In this document: in pieces, positions 1 through 15,200 of the stretch
How the letters are laid out: each line of letters starts with the position of its first letter
Position numbering within the stretch: the stretch's first letter is position 1
From: Sitta carolinensis
Taxonomy: Eukaryota > Chordata > Aves > Passeriformes > Sittidae
DNA length: 64,000 nucleotides
Reading direction: 5' to 3'
Assembly (NCBI GenBank): GCA_032173965.1
Contig: CM063291.1
Location: 19,967,649 to 20,031,648 of the forward strand
Position numbers and translations under genes: made by a program
Notes under the pieces: model-generated
Seen by the model: the letters and a program-made list of their open reading frames with translations, nothing else
What the model was told of the DNA's origin: nothing
Database searches by the model: none

Positions 1-847
1 ACTTACTTAAATTAACACCAGTGTGCTAAAGATTTGAGCGCTGTTCTGAGCTTCTCATACTTTCCATGACCATTTCCATTGTCTTTGTTTTGAATCCCTC
101 AGTTTCAGTCAAAGATGCTAGATTAAATTAGTTCCTTATTGCAGCTGATTTATCCACATGATAAAGTGGAACAGAATTTGACAGGCTAAGGCGTATGGAA
201 TTTTTCTGCTGCTGTTGTGTGTAAGGAAATACTCAAAACATTCAGAGGCCTGTGATTTCCCACTTAGAGCCAGATGTATTTTAATTGCAGAAAAACCTTT
301 GCTGAGCCATCTTCATGGTACATTCACAACCATTCTTCTCTTGTTAGATTCTGTAAAATGAACACGTAGGTTATTTGAGTTATGTATAAAATGTGTTTGC
401 TCCTAGAAAATAAATAGTTCTGGGAGTTACTTTAGTATGATATGCAGGATTCTATATATGCTGAAATTTGCTCTCATTTTTGTTCCAGGAAGAACTTCAC
501 CTGAATAAGAACCATAGAGCAGAACCAGGTATTCGTCTGTTGACTGTCACTTTTTTCCTACTGATTTTTGTTTCTGCCTTTTCAGAAGAACACTCTGGAG
601 ACCTGGCATAGCTCTTTAGCTGAAATATTTTGAAGAAAAATCTGGTTTTTCCAGGAAATGAACATTTCAGAGAAGAATATCTGTCTTCAATAACAGGGTT
701 TCTCTGAAAAGAGAACCAGAACAACACAAACAAAAACCAAAAACCAGAGCATGAAGCATCCTTCAGTTGTTTTAGTAAATGACAAATTAGTCTCCATCTG
801 GAATACTTTGTGTAAAATTTCAAATCTCCTCAAAGAAAAACACTCGT

Positions 848-873
848 AAAAAAAAAAAAAAAAAAAAAAAAAA
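848..873. repeat. Poly-A tract (26 bp)
   Basis: Uninterrupted run of A. No retroposon body is recognisable upstream. Confidence 0.95.
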
Positions 874-1616
874 GACACACAAATAATTTCCTCTTGTAAG
901 AAGGTTTAAGTTTTTCAAATGTAAGACTGCAGGCCCAACACTCACATACTAAGCTTGTGTATTGTATGAAACACTGAAGAAAAACCCTTCTCAGACCCTC
1001 CGTTTCAACTTCCCAACTGCACAACTGAAAACATGCTACCATGGTCCTGCTTTGGTTCCAGAGTCCTGCAGAATGTGTATACCTGGAGCCCAGTGGAAAT
1101 GTTATGGCTCACTCTCTGCAGGACATAGTCCTTAGCTACCTATGAGTATGAGCAGCATAAACCAGAGGGGAACTCCTATCTCTACATGAGAAAACAAACT
1201 GGCTCAGAGGATTTTAAGGAAAGATAATTTATTCTTTAAAGGACCATTTAAGTTCTTTTGTTTGCTGACCCACTGATACAAACAAGAACTATTCCAGCAG
1301 ATGTCACCTGAGAGAGCGTCTCTAAGATGTAGGATACATGTTCTAGGTGTTGCTCTGTGGCCATTGACCTATTCCACAAGGACCAAAAGGGAGCCTCCAA
1401 AATACCCTTCATCTAGAAAGTGCATCAGGCAGGAAGGAAGAAGTCAATAAAGGCTCTATTCTGCAATGAAAGCACATTGAGCTATTTATATAAAATAAAG
1501 ATATATTAAATTAAATGTTTATTTATGTTATAATCTTACCTAAATACCATGAGACACTGTTCCACCTATACAATACAGCTTCTAAAATAAAAATCCAGTT
1601 ACATTCTAGAGTGACT

Positions 1617-1675
1617 AACTGCCTCTCTGTGGCAATGTGTACAGATTCACACCTTATTCATACAGAGAGGCAGTT
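1617..1675. repeat. Inverted repeat with 14-bp perfect arms
   Basis: AACTGCCTCTCTGT (1617-1630) and ACAGAGAGGCAGTT (1662-1675) are exact reverse complements around a 31-nt loop. Confidence 0.85.
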
Positions 1676-3239
1676 TCCTTCCAGCACTGTGTAATGCAGA
1701 CTTAGCAGCTATTCAGAATTAGACCTCAAAGTTCAATCCCAGAAGGAGCTGCTCCCCTCTGAGAGTGAGGGTCCACTGCTGCCAGCACAGGTGGGAGATA
1801 GGCATGTACACTTCCAGAGCCAATGGCTTCCCTCTCACCCTTAGCTCTTCATGTACACACAGTAGTTGATCACCAACAGTCATTCCCCTCTTACCCTTTG
1901 AGTTACACTTCTTTTTGTATCCTTTCTGCATGCTGCTTCTCTTTTCTTTTAAATAATTTATGGCTTTCTTCTTTTTCTCAAAAATAAGCCTTCATGTTTC
2001 TCTGACTTTACTAATTAATTTAGAAGTCATCATGAGTTAAACTCCAAACTCCAAACTCAAAAGGAATCTAACTTTGCTCCAACAAAAGTTTAAAAGCAAA
2101 ACATCTGTAGTATTTATGTCCCTTAATACAGCCAAAGCTCAGAGAGAAAAATGTTCTTTTTATTTTTCCATTTGGTCTTTCATGAAAACACTGTGGATTG
2201 TAATCCCATTGCATGGTAGAACACAAATCCCCACTTAGGCTGATAAGGCAACAGAATGAGATGTAACTTAAATCACAACAAATTTCACATGGTTTATGCA
2301 CTAGTTACACTGATTAATAACGTATAAACTAATAAATGATAAAAAAGTCAGTAAGAGCTGAGTTTCTATTTTACAAGCTGTGATCATATCAGTTAGCTCA
2401 ATGCTACAAGACTCATTTGCATGATGAAGGAAAGGGAAGGGAAGGCAGAAAATATGGAAAGAGGCTTAGAAGGAAAGGAAAACAGAGGTGTGATGTAAGA
2501 CCCTTAAGGTATATAGCACCATTATAACAAAAAAAATTAAGACAGAATATGAATTAGTTTACTGCGTGTCAGATGACTCAAATGAAGGACAGAAGTAACT
2601 GTCACTCTGGCAGACATGACTCAAGTCTCTACTGTTATAAAGTGAAGATCAGAAAGTTACCCTGATTTTTATTAGCTGAGAATGCTGCCCATGGACTTTA
2701 CTTTAGCCCACTTCATAGATCCTTTTTCCTATGACAGCAGCAATAGGAGATGTTTATCAGGTCATGCTGAAATAACCCAGACTAAATGACAGTTTTATTT
2801 TTCTTTCAATCTCCTTCTGTATGAAATTTCCCCATTAGTGCTATGAAAAACAGTTTGATTTTCAAAATATGCCCTTCAGCACTTTTTCCCCTTGGCATTT
2901 ATTTTATTTACCTGAATCCCCTACGGCTGATCCTTTCCTACAGATGGACCTAATTAATCATTCCAACAGTGCCTCTAAGACAAAAGAAAGTAATATATGT
3001 ACAGATGGGACCAGGGTACTCCATCATCTATATAAATAAGTGACCAGTAATGTGACCAAAACTATGCCCTTGAGGTTATTGACTGACCACTGTGTCATAC
3101 AAGTCACACAAGGTTCAGTGAAACAATAGATTTTATTTACTAAGGTGGTACCCTAGGAAGAAAAAAAAAAAATGGTTTAAGGGAGAATATAATGAATTAT
3201 TTCTGACATGAATAAATTACACAACTGGAAGGCAAATTG

Positions 3240-3276
3240 CCATTGTAAATTTATCTGCCAAATTAATTTACAATGG
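3240..3276. repeat. Inverted repeat with 12-bp perfect arms
   Basis: CCATTGTAAATT (3240-3251) and AATTTACAATGG (3265-3276) pair exactly around a 13-nt loop in AT-rich DNA. Confidence 0.85.
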
Positions 3277-6200
3277 GCCTCTAGCATGACAATAGGTGAA
3301 ATGTAATATGAACGTGTGCAACATCAACAGCATTTCTGCAGTGTTGCATTGTATGTTCTACTGCATTCTTATTAAGTTGAAGGAATACTGACTATTTCCA
3401 AGCTGAAATGCTAGAGGAATTTCCTATGCCAAGTTATCCTTTTGGTTTTTGAGACCTAACTAATAGAAAAGTAATTGAATTCTTGCATTGTTAGGGGCAA
3501 ACACTAAAGTCTTTTCCAGTTTTATGTTCATTAAGAAAAAATAGATATGATTATCTTAATTCCTTCCCTGTAATATTTCCTTTCATGGGGAACTAATTGA
3601 TCTGTGTTCTTTCCACAATCAGTCTTTAAGCTGACCTCCTGCTCCATATTCTGATGTCTACAAGGCTACAATAAAATTGAGAATTGTTTCCTTGACTGAA
3701 GTGAAATTTGTTTCTCTGACTCTGAAAACAAAGGGAGTTTGATTGTCATTTCACTTAGGCATTAGCTCTGCAGACTGATGAGCAATTTGATCTTGATCCA
3801 GCAATGTGTAGTAGCAATGTAGCAACACAATCACCATGAACTGTGTTTTACAGGTGCTCATGGGTGTGTTTTCCTGGGCCAGGATCAGAAAAATGCGACA
3901 AATATCAGGAAAGAGGAAATCAAGATCACTGTGTCTCAGACTAATGTTCTTTGTGATATAAATTAGTTTACAACACTGTTTTGGAAAACGACTTACAAAC
4001 TGTTAAATAACTTTGTAGAAGGGCCATACTGAATAACCAGCATCCAATACAGATTTTCAGTAGCTGGACCTGTTAATATACATTTGAGCATTTGCAATGT
4101 AACAAATCTGAGCATTGACTGAGAGTGTAAGGAACTTAAGTGATATTACCTTCTGTCCAAACTTCCCAGCTACCACCAGCTGCCTTGAACAGTTCCTGCC
4201 TACTGAAAGTCAGATTCTGCCTGTGGCTTGGCAGCTGAAAGGGAGTCATCAATCCCCAAACCCCTCTGGTTCAGACAAAGCAACAAGGCAGAAGGCAACA
4301 GCTTAGAAGCAGCATTAACAATCTGCCAATTTTCAAATACAGTATTGTATGAATAGGGGAAAAAAATCTATCCACATGATTAAACAAAGCTTTCTGTTTT
4401 ATTGGACAAAACAATGTACTTCAGAAAGAAAAAACTAAACCAAGGATTTATTGATTTCAGAATCCATGGCCTGGGGTGAAAGTCATCCTCTCTGAAGAGC
4501 ATTAGCAATGCTTTAATGGATTTTTTAATGGAACTCTTAGTCAAGGATGGTTGCCTGAATGAAGAAGGTCCTGGAAAGTCCCAATAGGTTTTTGACAAAC
4601 TGGCAAATAAGACATTAGCATCCTTTTCTCTTTTCCCAACTTTCCTTTCCTTTAGCTGAAGGAAGCTATTCAGATTGATTTGACTAATTTTGGGGGTGTT
4701 TCCCTTCAGCACAATACCTTCTCTTCAGACAAGGTAGCAAACATCTCTACTGCCTTTGCTCAGAGGCAACCTAAGACAAGGACTAAGCCAGCAGAGTAGA
4801 GGATCTGAGGCAGGAGATTCGTAGGCTCCTGAGGCTGGGACACAGTGGTCCACATAAATCTCTAGGAGATAAAATCAAGCCAGTTCCAAGACAAAGAGTC
4901 CTTCATAGGTATGTCCAACAGCCAGGAACAAAGCTCCCCTATCAGAGACTTTTAAGGAAATAGCTCATAGGATGTATTTATTAGATGTCTCCAAATGTGC
5001 ACTTCAGTAAGGCAAAGGGTAGAGGTGTTAATAAAGAAGCTCTTAAAACCCAACCTTTCCTTTGAGCTACTGTCTGGTGTGCCCCATGTGGTCACTACAA
5101 AAATCTGAACAATGCTAGAAAAGTGAGAGCAATGCTCTGGGTGTCACAGCCTTGCTTTGTTATTTCAGGCTGTGGCATGGCTGAAGTTTGGTTCTTAAAT
5201 TGGAAACGCTCCCTGTAATTACTAATGCAGAAGATTGTTTGGTTTTCATTTAGGGGTTACCATGACATTTGAAACCAGGGATTTTCACAGAGGCTTTCAG
5301 GAACCCAGCAATTCTCCTTTTCTTGAATAAAAGGCATTAATAAAGCCATAGTTGTCAATAGAAAAGTAATCAAACTGTGTCAGTTCTCTGAAGACAATGC
5401 AGGTCTATTAAGATTGACTTAGTCAGGCAGATGGACCGAGCTGATGTGTGGTCATTAGAGATTCTCAAAGGACCTTCGTCTCCAGGGATAGAGGCCCACG
5501 GTATTTTTTCCAAATGTCCAGAAGAAGAATGAGTGAATTCAAAGGAATATGTTCTCATTTAGGTCAGGACTGAACTCCCAACAGGGCCATGTCCTGAAGC
5601 TATAGAGGCCGTGCCATTTGCACAACCGCAGGTTTTACTCCGGTGCCCTGACCTTTGTATATGTGCTAAAATCAAAAGCTTTCCACTACATCTGGCAGAC
5701 AAAAAGAAGACGAAGAAACTTCATTTTCCCTTTCCTAATAAAACAGAGTATTTATCATTCCTCATCAGGAAATATGGATCTTACCCATTTAATTCAATTT
5801 AAAATTCAAAATGTCTTTGAAAGGTTTTTTATCAACCTCTTTCGAAGCAATAGTAAGTCTAATCATTTGAGCTAGTTCTTACCAATACAAACAGCTATAA
5901 CTGTACTAGTTCCAAGGAAAACATGACAATTTATATTATGAGAAGATGAGGTCTAGAAATATGTAAGCCGTAGGTGTTCTAACTCCTATCAGTTCTCCTA
6001 GCTTTGTTTTGTCCTGCTAAACTTTGGTCAGAAAATGACCTCGAGTACAACTGCTCCTTCTGTTGTAAACCCTCTGACCTTCTAAACTAACATCCTTTGC
6101 TCTTTCTAATTCAGAAGGTTTCTGGGGCTTATTAACTGAACAGGCCAAGTGACCGTTCCCAACAGAAACCAGAGTCCCTGACAAGGAGGTCATTGTTTTC

Positions 6201-9200
6201 CAGGCTTCCTCCCATAGTACTAGATCTGCAGATTTCAGACTGAAAAAGAATAATGCAGACATTCTTTGTCTAAACATTATCTGGAAAGCATCAAGATAAC
6301 TCAAGCCACTTCCTCGCCAATTAAGATTAAAGGGTTGATCTCTAGGGACCAAAGTGATTATGGCCACAGTTTTCAAACTTGGATGATGAAATTTGTAGCA
6401 AACTATATCATGAGGTGTCTAAATAAAATAACCTCAGACTTCAGAATTAATAATAATTTGAACTAATGTCAGTCAAAAGAGAGGGTACTCAGAACCCCTA
6501 TGAATTGCAATATTTTTACTTATGTCCCTCACTATATACTTAGATGAATAGCCAAAAGTAATCAAATCTGGAAAGCGTGAACAAATTTCTCAAAAGAAGA
6601 TGCTGTAATTAGGCTTTTAAGTTTAGAGTTTAGGATCCACGAGCTCCTTGTACAATACATCCAGGAAAAACAGAATTTCTGGCCAAGATACAGGGGCATA
6701 CTACTACGGGCATCAGTCCCTCAGGAACAGCAGACCATGTTCAAGCAACCCATTAGTACAAATAAGTCACTTTCTACAGCATTTGTCCCACTTTTCCCAA
6801 GAGCCCCTCCCTCATCAGAGGCCATTAAAAAGGTAATAATCAAGGGAATCAATTCTCTACGCCTTGAAACCTCTCTGAACGCCTGTTATTTGCAGGTGAC
6901 GGCAGTAAGCACGCTGGTTCCTGAGGAGGCTCGGTTCTCTCAGCAGCGCCACCGAGAGCAGAGCACGCTCCAGCCCTGCGGCCATGGGAATCCTCCAGCT
7001 GCATCCCAGATGCAGTCAGCCCTGAGCAGTTTCCTATGAACATATCCCATCAATAATGTTAACAGGAAAAACATGGGAGAGGGACAGGATGTTATGGCAA
7101 GTAATTTCGAGACATCAACTCTCAAAGTAAGGCTAGGTGAAATACTACAGCTGAATTCCAGAAGGGTATTTTTAGAAAAGACGACAAATAGAAAGTTCAT
7201 TACATAAGGTACACTATTAAAGGGGAATTGGTAAACTTTACACTTGGTTGTGCTGATGCAATCTCTTTACATTTCAGAAGAGCTGACAGAAAAAAGGGAC
7301 CACAGTGAAGCTACAGGGATATTAAAATTTTTATTTTAATGGAGTATTGGTTTATTTTGCAAAGAACAGCAACATCTTTCCATGCTGGAAACCTGAACAG
7401 CAATCCGAAACCACAAATTTTTAGAGCAAAATGTTTAACACTTCCTTTTTACCATTAATTACTGTGGGTCACTGAATAAAGAGCACCCTCCTCATCTGAA
7501 CTCAATTTCTGCCACCAGACTGTCGGATGGCTATGGCTTTCCAGCCATACAAGAGATTCTATTCTCCCTTTAGAAAAGACGAAAAGAAAGGCATTGTTTT
7601 TTATAACATTTAGAGTGTGACTGGGCAGATAGTTTATAAAAGCAGAAATGTTACATACACATTTTAAAAGCAATAGTCTACAACTAAAGAAAAAAAATTA
7701 ATAATTCCATGTAAACAAAGAGACCTAAAACACAAAAGGGCTTATGACCACACTCGTCTTTTTCAACTACACACTCTTCTCTAATGCTGCATTTTAGAAG
7801 CCCCCCCAAGATTAAAGTCCCCATTATGTCATATGCTATAGATGTAATTCTGTCTCCATTTTTCCATTCATAAATAATAGTGAATGCTACTTTCTTGGTA
7901 GAAGCAAATCGATGTCCATATCTGGGACCCAAGCTGTTAAATCTCTGCCAAAATGAAGGCTACAAGCATAAGGAGAATCTCTAAAGAGAAATGGAGCCCA
8001 TATGTCAAAGCGACTTCAGATTATCACAGCTGGAAATGAAGAAATTGTGGTATATTGATTAATTTTGATTTTGCTTAATGAGCTATGACAGAAAGCCACT
8101 AAGATGAATGCATCTTCCTGTCTGGAACAGGAGGGGTCCTGCTCATAATACCACTGACTTTGAATGGAATCTCTCTAATGGTTTTTTGGATTTGTTTCTG
8201 AAATTCTGTGACCTGCTGCCAGTCATGAAAAGACAGACCAACCAACTCAAAGAGTAATGGAGGTTACTTTTGTGAACAAAGAGGTGTTCCAGTACCAGAA
8301 GCAAGCTTACAGGGAGGGCTGTCTGTGATCTAAAACAGCAGGAAAAAGTGAATAATATCAAGGCAATTAAACTGTATTCAGTGCTCCTTGTGCTCCAGGA
8401 ATCTGAACTCACTGTCCAGTAAGGATTTGATCCACTACAGACTTCAGTAGACTGTGGCATAGGTGTAGCACAGGTGTGGCACAGGTGGCAGAAAGCCTAA
8501 GCGGCCTATGGGACACCACATACCTCTGTTTCCAAGTGCCACATATGGGAGCTGAACCTGCAAAGCAAGAAACTGAGGAGCAGAAGCCTTGATCAAAGGA
8601 GGGAACTAAGAACTGGATAGGATTCAGCACCTTGTTTCAGTCACAATGGACTCACACTCTCCAGACATGAGGACAGATTCTGACACCAGCTACAATTATC
8701 TTTGTCCACTGTTACACACATGACAGGTTTGCTGGTTTTCTTAAAAAACCCAAACCTTCCTGCAAAAGAACAATACCTTGCTGCTTATGATTTGAAGATG
8801 TCCCAGTTCTAGAAGCAGGATTTGCCTTTGGGATGTGGGCTAAACACCATGGACTTAATAATGAAACACTTCACTCATTAGAACAATTATAATACTGAGG
8901 AAAAAAAAAAAAAGTTTACCATCCCTTTGAAGGTAAACAGCATAAAAATTACTTTCTGCTTATTTATTTCTTGCATCGGAAAGACACTGCCTGTAGCTGT
9001 GATTAGACAGAATATACTTTAACAACAATCTCTAATGTGCTTCCCATGTTTTTTTGACTAATGACTGTGACAGTATCGTTTGCTGCTGGCTAAAGGTTTC
9101 AAATTCTGTTTTATCTGACAGTTCAAAAGGCTTGGTTATACTACACTCACATGCAGTGAAGGGTGTGACACTGGCTATACAGTGTGCCCTACCACGAGTC

Positions 9201-12200
9201 ACTTTGGGGAGGAAGAAACCCCACATGTAATGTATTAGTGGCTTAAGCCATTCTCTGACACATCTGAAATTACCTCTGTTGACAGTTCAGCTGACACTTT
9301 TCACATGGAGTCCCCAACCTTGGAAAAGGGTAGGCAAAAAACAGGTGAAATATTTGACCAGATTGTATGATCCTGATGAGGGAAGCAGCCTGTGCAGTCA
9401 GCTCCAAAATGTCATTCCTTCCTGTGGATATTGTGACATTAATTACATTTGACAAGAAGAGTAGGTGGGCCACCATGTTAAATACAAAACCAACTCACAA
9501 TAGCAGTGAAAAGTGAGACGGGAGCAGAAAGGATAAGTGATACACTGAAAAGACAAACTGACAGCTGACTACCTATGTGGGATTCTAAATGAAGTTGTAC
9601 CAAATGTATGCCTCCTGAAGCAAGAACTAAAAGCCCTCAGTACCTTGCAGCATCTTTGAAACTTGATTTTTTTTGTTTGCTTGTTTTTTGCACAGATCTT
9701 AGCTCTTCACAATAAACCTACCAGTAAACTGGAAAAAAAAAAGATCTACTGCATGGTGTCCTGATTCTAAATGTGTAGCAAAAATTGAACGTAAATAGTG
9801 TGTGTATATAGCACTGATTAAGTGCATGACAGTCCTATTACATCCAGAAGCCTGTTTACTTCTGCTTGTCACAGCCCAGCAGCAGCACACCAGCAACCCT
9901 AGTTTCAGAATAGCTTAAAACCTTTCATTTCCTGGCCTTGGGCACTGACAACAATAGAAAAGAGAAGGTCATTTACTCATGATACCATTGCTTGTTTTGG
10001 AGTAGCAGTGCTGGACTGACTGGACACCATGATGGAAATACTAGAAGCATTTACTTCACAAAGCCATCAGGCATACAAGCCAACACATTGAAACAGTTTT
10101 TAAGTTCTTGGCATCTGCCCCAGGCTAATTGTTTCACTTTGTGGGACAAAAAGAAATAATTGATATTTGGAATCTTATCAGAAGATTATGAAGAAAAAAT
10201 TCACTCCCCCTTTGTCTGTGACTTAAAAGAATGCTACTGGAATCAGTAGGAATCTAATGCTTTATTATTACCTCTCTGAGTATTACGCTTACATAAAGAT
10301 GATACAATTTAGAGGTGCCACAAACTAAGAAAACAAATCATATCTGTCTGTGATTTTCTTGCAAATTCCTGTAAATGTAAAGAATCAGAGAGAGAGCATT
10401 TTTATGATACTCTTTTCAACTCATTTACTCTGTGAAATGTTGGCTCCAGTAAATTCTGGTGCTTTGCTCAAAACCTCTCTGGAGCCAGCTCTGCCTTGTA
10501 GGGTTAGTTTAAGTTTGGAGATGGGAGGGAAAATCTTAGCCAGGACTATGCGTGTTGACTACAGTCACCCATGAGCATGCATTAGCAGTGTCACAGCATT
10601 CAGTTGTTCCACATCCCCTTTTATATCTTTACTAAATAAGCAGTACAGGGAAAAGCATTTAAAAAAAAATAAGAGAACTAGTAATGAAAGCACAGACTTG
10701 CAGGAGGACTCCCTGCTTCAGTTTTAAACTTTTTGCTTTAAATTGGTTTGGTTTTCTGCCAGCTATCTCTCACCAGGGTGCCTATTTTCAGCAATAGCAT
10801 GAAAGCAAGCTCACGCTTTTAAGTGAGAAGCCAGAGTTGGATTTAGTAAGGAAAAAAATTGGAAATTAAATTTTAAAAATCCTTGTTATATCCCCATATT
10901 CACATGAAAGTACAATAGAATAAAACTATGCGTCTGGGTCAGGCAAAAATAGAAAATAAAGATGAGACTACTGCACTTCACACTTGTAGAGGAACCCCTG
11001 TGGCATAATGCTCTGCATAGGGAATGTGGCAGAAACACAGACTTTCACTGCAGATGCTAATATGATTTTCTGTTTTAGGAAGTCATTATTTCTCTACAAC
11101 TTGGATCGGTTCTATGAAGATTAACTCATACCAGAATGGATGTCTCTGTACTGATATCTAAGAACTTTATGTGACAAAACCCCAAAATTATGTGTTTCAC
11201 ACTTTTGTAAACAGTAGCTCCTCACCACTTCTCCCTAACACCCAGGACAGTGCAAGACAGAATAATAAAATTTTATCTATGAGGCTGATTGATGTCCCTC
11301 ACTGAAGATATTCCAAAACTATCTGAATGCAACCCTGTACAATATTCTCTAGAATGACCCTGTTGGAGCAGGGAAGATGGATGAGCCATTGTAGCCCTTA
11401 CCTATCCTGTGATCTGGCGATTTCATTGTTACACAAGCTCTTAGGGAAAGGCACTGTTTTATCTGCAACATTATGAAGATTCAGTTATTTGCTATCACTT
11501 CCATTAAATGCATGTCACATTCATACAAAAAGAGTATTTTCCTAAAAGCTTAGAAAGGCGCTTTGATATGAATACACTCCTAATCCAATTGAAAACGGGG
11601 GATATACTCCTAGGGAAAAGATAAGGAAAAGCAGGAAATTACCTAATTATGCCACTTTCAGAGTTTTAGATACACTTTTTTTACATCAGAGTCTACATAC
11701 AACACTGTTTTTCACCCTACAACATTTAAAAAAAACCCCTATACTCATCTCCAAGTTTTTAGTTATCCACTCCAAAGCAGTCAAGTGCTAACTTTCTGAT
11801 AAAGTATAATACACACAGAAAGACCTCAACACACTACACAAATAGACAAACCAAACAGAAGTACTATTCTTCATCATGGCACTGAATCTCAACTACTATT
11901 CTAGGAAATAAAATCTTGAAAGGAGCTGTTTTGTTCACTGAAACTGTTAAATTGTCTCTCTGTGACTGCATGATGCTCTGTGGCCACAAGAGCTATTTCC
12001 AGTTTATTTAATGATATTTAATTAAGTCTCTGTTAATGCTCATTCTAAAACAGTTTCATCATTACCAAAACCGACTGCTGTTAGCTGCAAAGAGGGTAGC
12101 CCTGGGCACTGAAAGATCAAAGAGTAATAAATCAGCTTATTGGTTGAGCAAGGCACTTTTAAATCTGTCTATAACTGTCTCTGAAAACTTTCTAAACTTG

Positions 12201-15200
12201 CTAATGGTTCAGTATTATAGTTCTGATTGTATTTGAGTTTATTTAATTGTGTTAATTATTCACGGTTTTCTTACCCGGGTTGTTACAAACCATGAGCTGA
12301 CGGATGTTACAACAGTCGGAGCATTCATGCACAGGCATCTATTTACTTCATTTCTAATGCATGCTAACATGATGATAACATCTGTTCTTGTTACTTGACT
12401 GTTTCAAAGAATACTGATTTTGACATTGATCCAATTATTTAATCTGGAGATTATTTATTATATAATAATAATTCAGAGCAGATCTTTCTACCTGATAGAC
12501 TCAGGCCGGGCTGTCTGCAATCTCTTTAAGTGTGCCCAGTGAAACCAAAGAGGCTGCACCAGGAGTAATGTAGTGTTGCATGTGAAAAAGAGAAGCAGAC
12601 TCCAGCCCATTGTTACAAGATTATTGCAGAACTTGTACTGAGTGCCAGATGATAAAAGGGTTTGTAGCTAAGAACAGTCTTGAGACTGAAGACAAGTAGC
12701 TTATGCTTAGCAAGATACAGTTACCAAAACAAGTGAGTCTGTGCAGATGAGTCAGAATCATGATAGAAGAATTGTGGATAAAACAATCCAAATCATCAAG
12801 ACAAAGAAACGAATATTACAGCAGCAGAAACTCAAGTCCCAGGACGAAAGTTTAGCCCTGTGGCTGTCATTATCACAGAGATGTTATGGGGAAAATCTCT
12901 GAAGGCTTTAGAGACAGGCAGATAAAAACACAGGAAAGAGGCAAGTCAAAAATTATGTCCAAGTCTGAGTAACAGACCTGAGAAATACACTGATTTATTG
13001 TGTTTTCCTCAGTGACTGGGAAAGACATAGGGAAGTTAATGAAGTGTTTTTGGATAGCTTCAACTTCAGCTGGTTGTGAGGCCTTAATGAAAAAAGGCAG
13101 AAACAAGTACAGTGATTCCCATTGAAACTACAGGGGGAAATTACTCAGAGATACGTAAGAGAAGGTAATTATTTCAACAAATATGCTATGATAATTACAA
13201 GCTGTTATTAATTTTACACTCATTTTACAAGGTCACTTCTATCTACAAACACAACTGAACAACTAGAGCTACACACAGGATGCATTTCGCTTGAAATAGT
13301 GGAGATTCAGAAACATCAAGGGAACATTGCCCCTTACAGAGATCTCCAAAAGAAAACTACAGTCACCTACTAGAGTGAGGACCTTGGATTCACTCTAAAT
13401 CCTTTCTGCAATGCTTATTGTCTTGTGATGAAGACTTTATTTACACTCCACATAAATCCTTTATCACACACAGGCCTCACATAGGATACAAAGGGATGAC
13501 AGTTCCACATTACTGGACCTCTCATTTAAAACAATTTATAGCAATTATATTAAAAATCATAACAATTTTTCAAGAGAATATGCACCTAAACCACTTTGCC
13601 TACAGCAATAATTTTTCTGAGCATGTATGTATGCTTTGAATGCACTGCAATGATGGGATAAAACACGTCTGATCAGAATTTAGTACACATATAATGTTTC
13701 AGAGGACAGGACATGAAGATTGGTTTCATCAGCGATGAAAACAAAATATAGACACTCTAAAAAGGAAATATTATAGCTGTTCATGTGAGGAGGGCATGAT
13801 ATAAAAAACAATGTTGTCTTGATTGGATTGCATTAGGGCAGGATCCTCAATGAAATACTGGGATTTCTCATCTTTCATAAGTAATTACCTGAAAGAGTAG
13901 AGGGGGATTAAGGAAACTCTGGAAAAGGGCTGAACATGTTCCCCAGCCACCATATATGCAGCACCATCAGTTCATGGAGAGCAAGAAGCAGCAATATCAT
14001 GGGTAGTGGAGAGCACTGCCTTTCCCTGCAACCTTCCTCTCCACTACTAAACGTGGCAAATTTCTGGTTCCCTGTAGCCCAGTATCTGCCCATACTGCCC
14101 AGTTTGTCCCCTCTTGCCTCAGCAAAGAGGTTTATATGGCTTGCACAAGCTGGATTTCACCACAGAGAAGCAGGTAAAGAAAGAAGCAGTAGACAGGGGG
14201 TGTTTCCTTTCTTCTTGCACAAGGTAGCAGTCTGAGAAAGTTCACATCAGCCTGGCAGTATGTTCTTTTCCACAGTAACTTGCTGTGTATCTTAGATCTG
14301 CCTGCTCATTTTCCCCTTTGCTTATGCACTGCGTCCGAGATATCTTTACCAATGGAAACATAGTCCAATTAGGTTTTCAGCAGTTTGCTGAAAAGTCAGT
14401 GAATGAAAAGCCTGGAATGACTTGAGACTGTTTTCCAAGAGATTAAATTCCTTCAAGGGCAGAGCCTTCCTTTGCTGCCTCACACTTCCCTCTTGAAAAC
14501 ATTGAAACATTTGGGGAACTGTCACATTGGATTTTGATGCCATGTTCTAAAATGCAAGGAGACTGGAAAGTGACCCAATTCATACAAAAAGAAAAAAACC
14601 CCAACAGACTAGCAATAACACAATTAATTTGTGCAGACAGCAATGCAGAGATGGTAAACCAAAGGGGACTGTGTTTACTTAGCAAGCTGATATTTTCTTG
14701 AAGGAGCTAGACAATGTAAATCCTATCAAAGGCGAGCTCACTCTGTTAAAAACTGGATTTTTCCACTTGCATTTGGCAGAAATCTAGCTCTCAGATTCAA
14801 GACAATCATTACTCAAGGCAATCAAAAATGCTTTTCCTTTTGTTCAGCCTCTCTAGGGTAAAACTGTCCACTGAGGCCATGACGCACAGTCTGCATGTCT
14901 TTAAATCAGCACCTTATCAGCAGTTACTATAATAGGTTTCTATTACCAATGTAATAAACCTAAGAACTTCCCATCTCTGGAAAAGACGCCATTCTTGCTG
15001 TGATTTGCTCAAAAGAGGTGAGTACACAATGCAACATCACTGGCCACAGTTGCCATTGTTCTGGGAACAAACAGCCAGCCAGGCTTGCCACTCTGCCACA
15101 CAGAGGCTTAGGAGGATGAGTAGATTCTGGCTATGCAGGGATTAGTACTCAAAGGGGTATGAGAGTCCAGCTCACATTACTGAGTGTCCTTTAGCTTTTG

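Noticed and set aside
489..529. Short exon-like piece between CAG and GTATTC with an open frame
   Set aside because: Only about 41 bp, no partner exon and no recognisable peptide; splice-site matches of this quality are frequent by chance.
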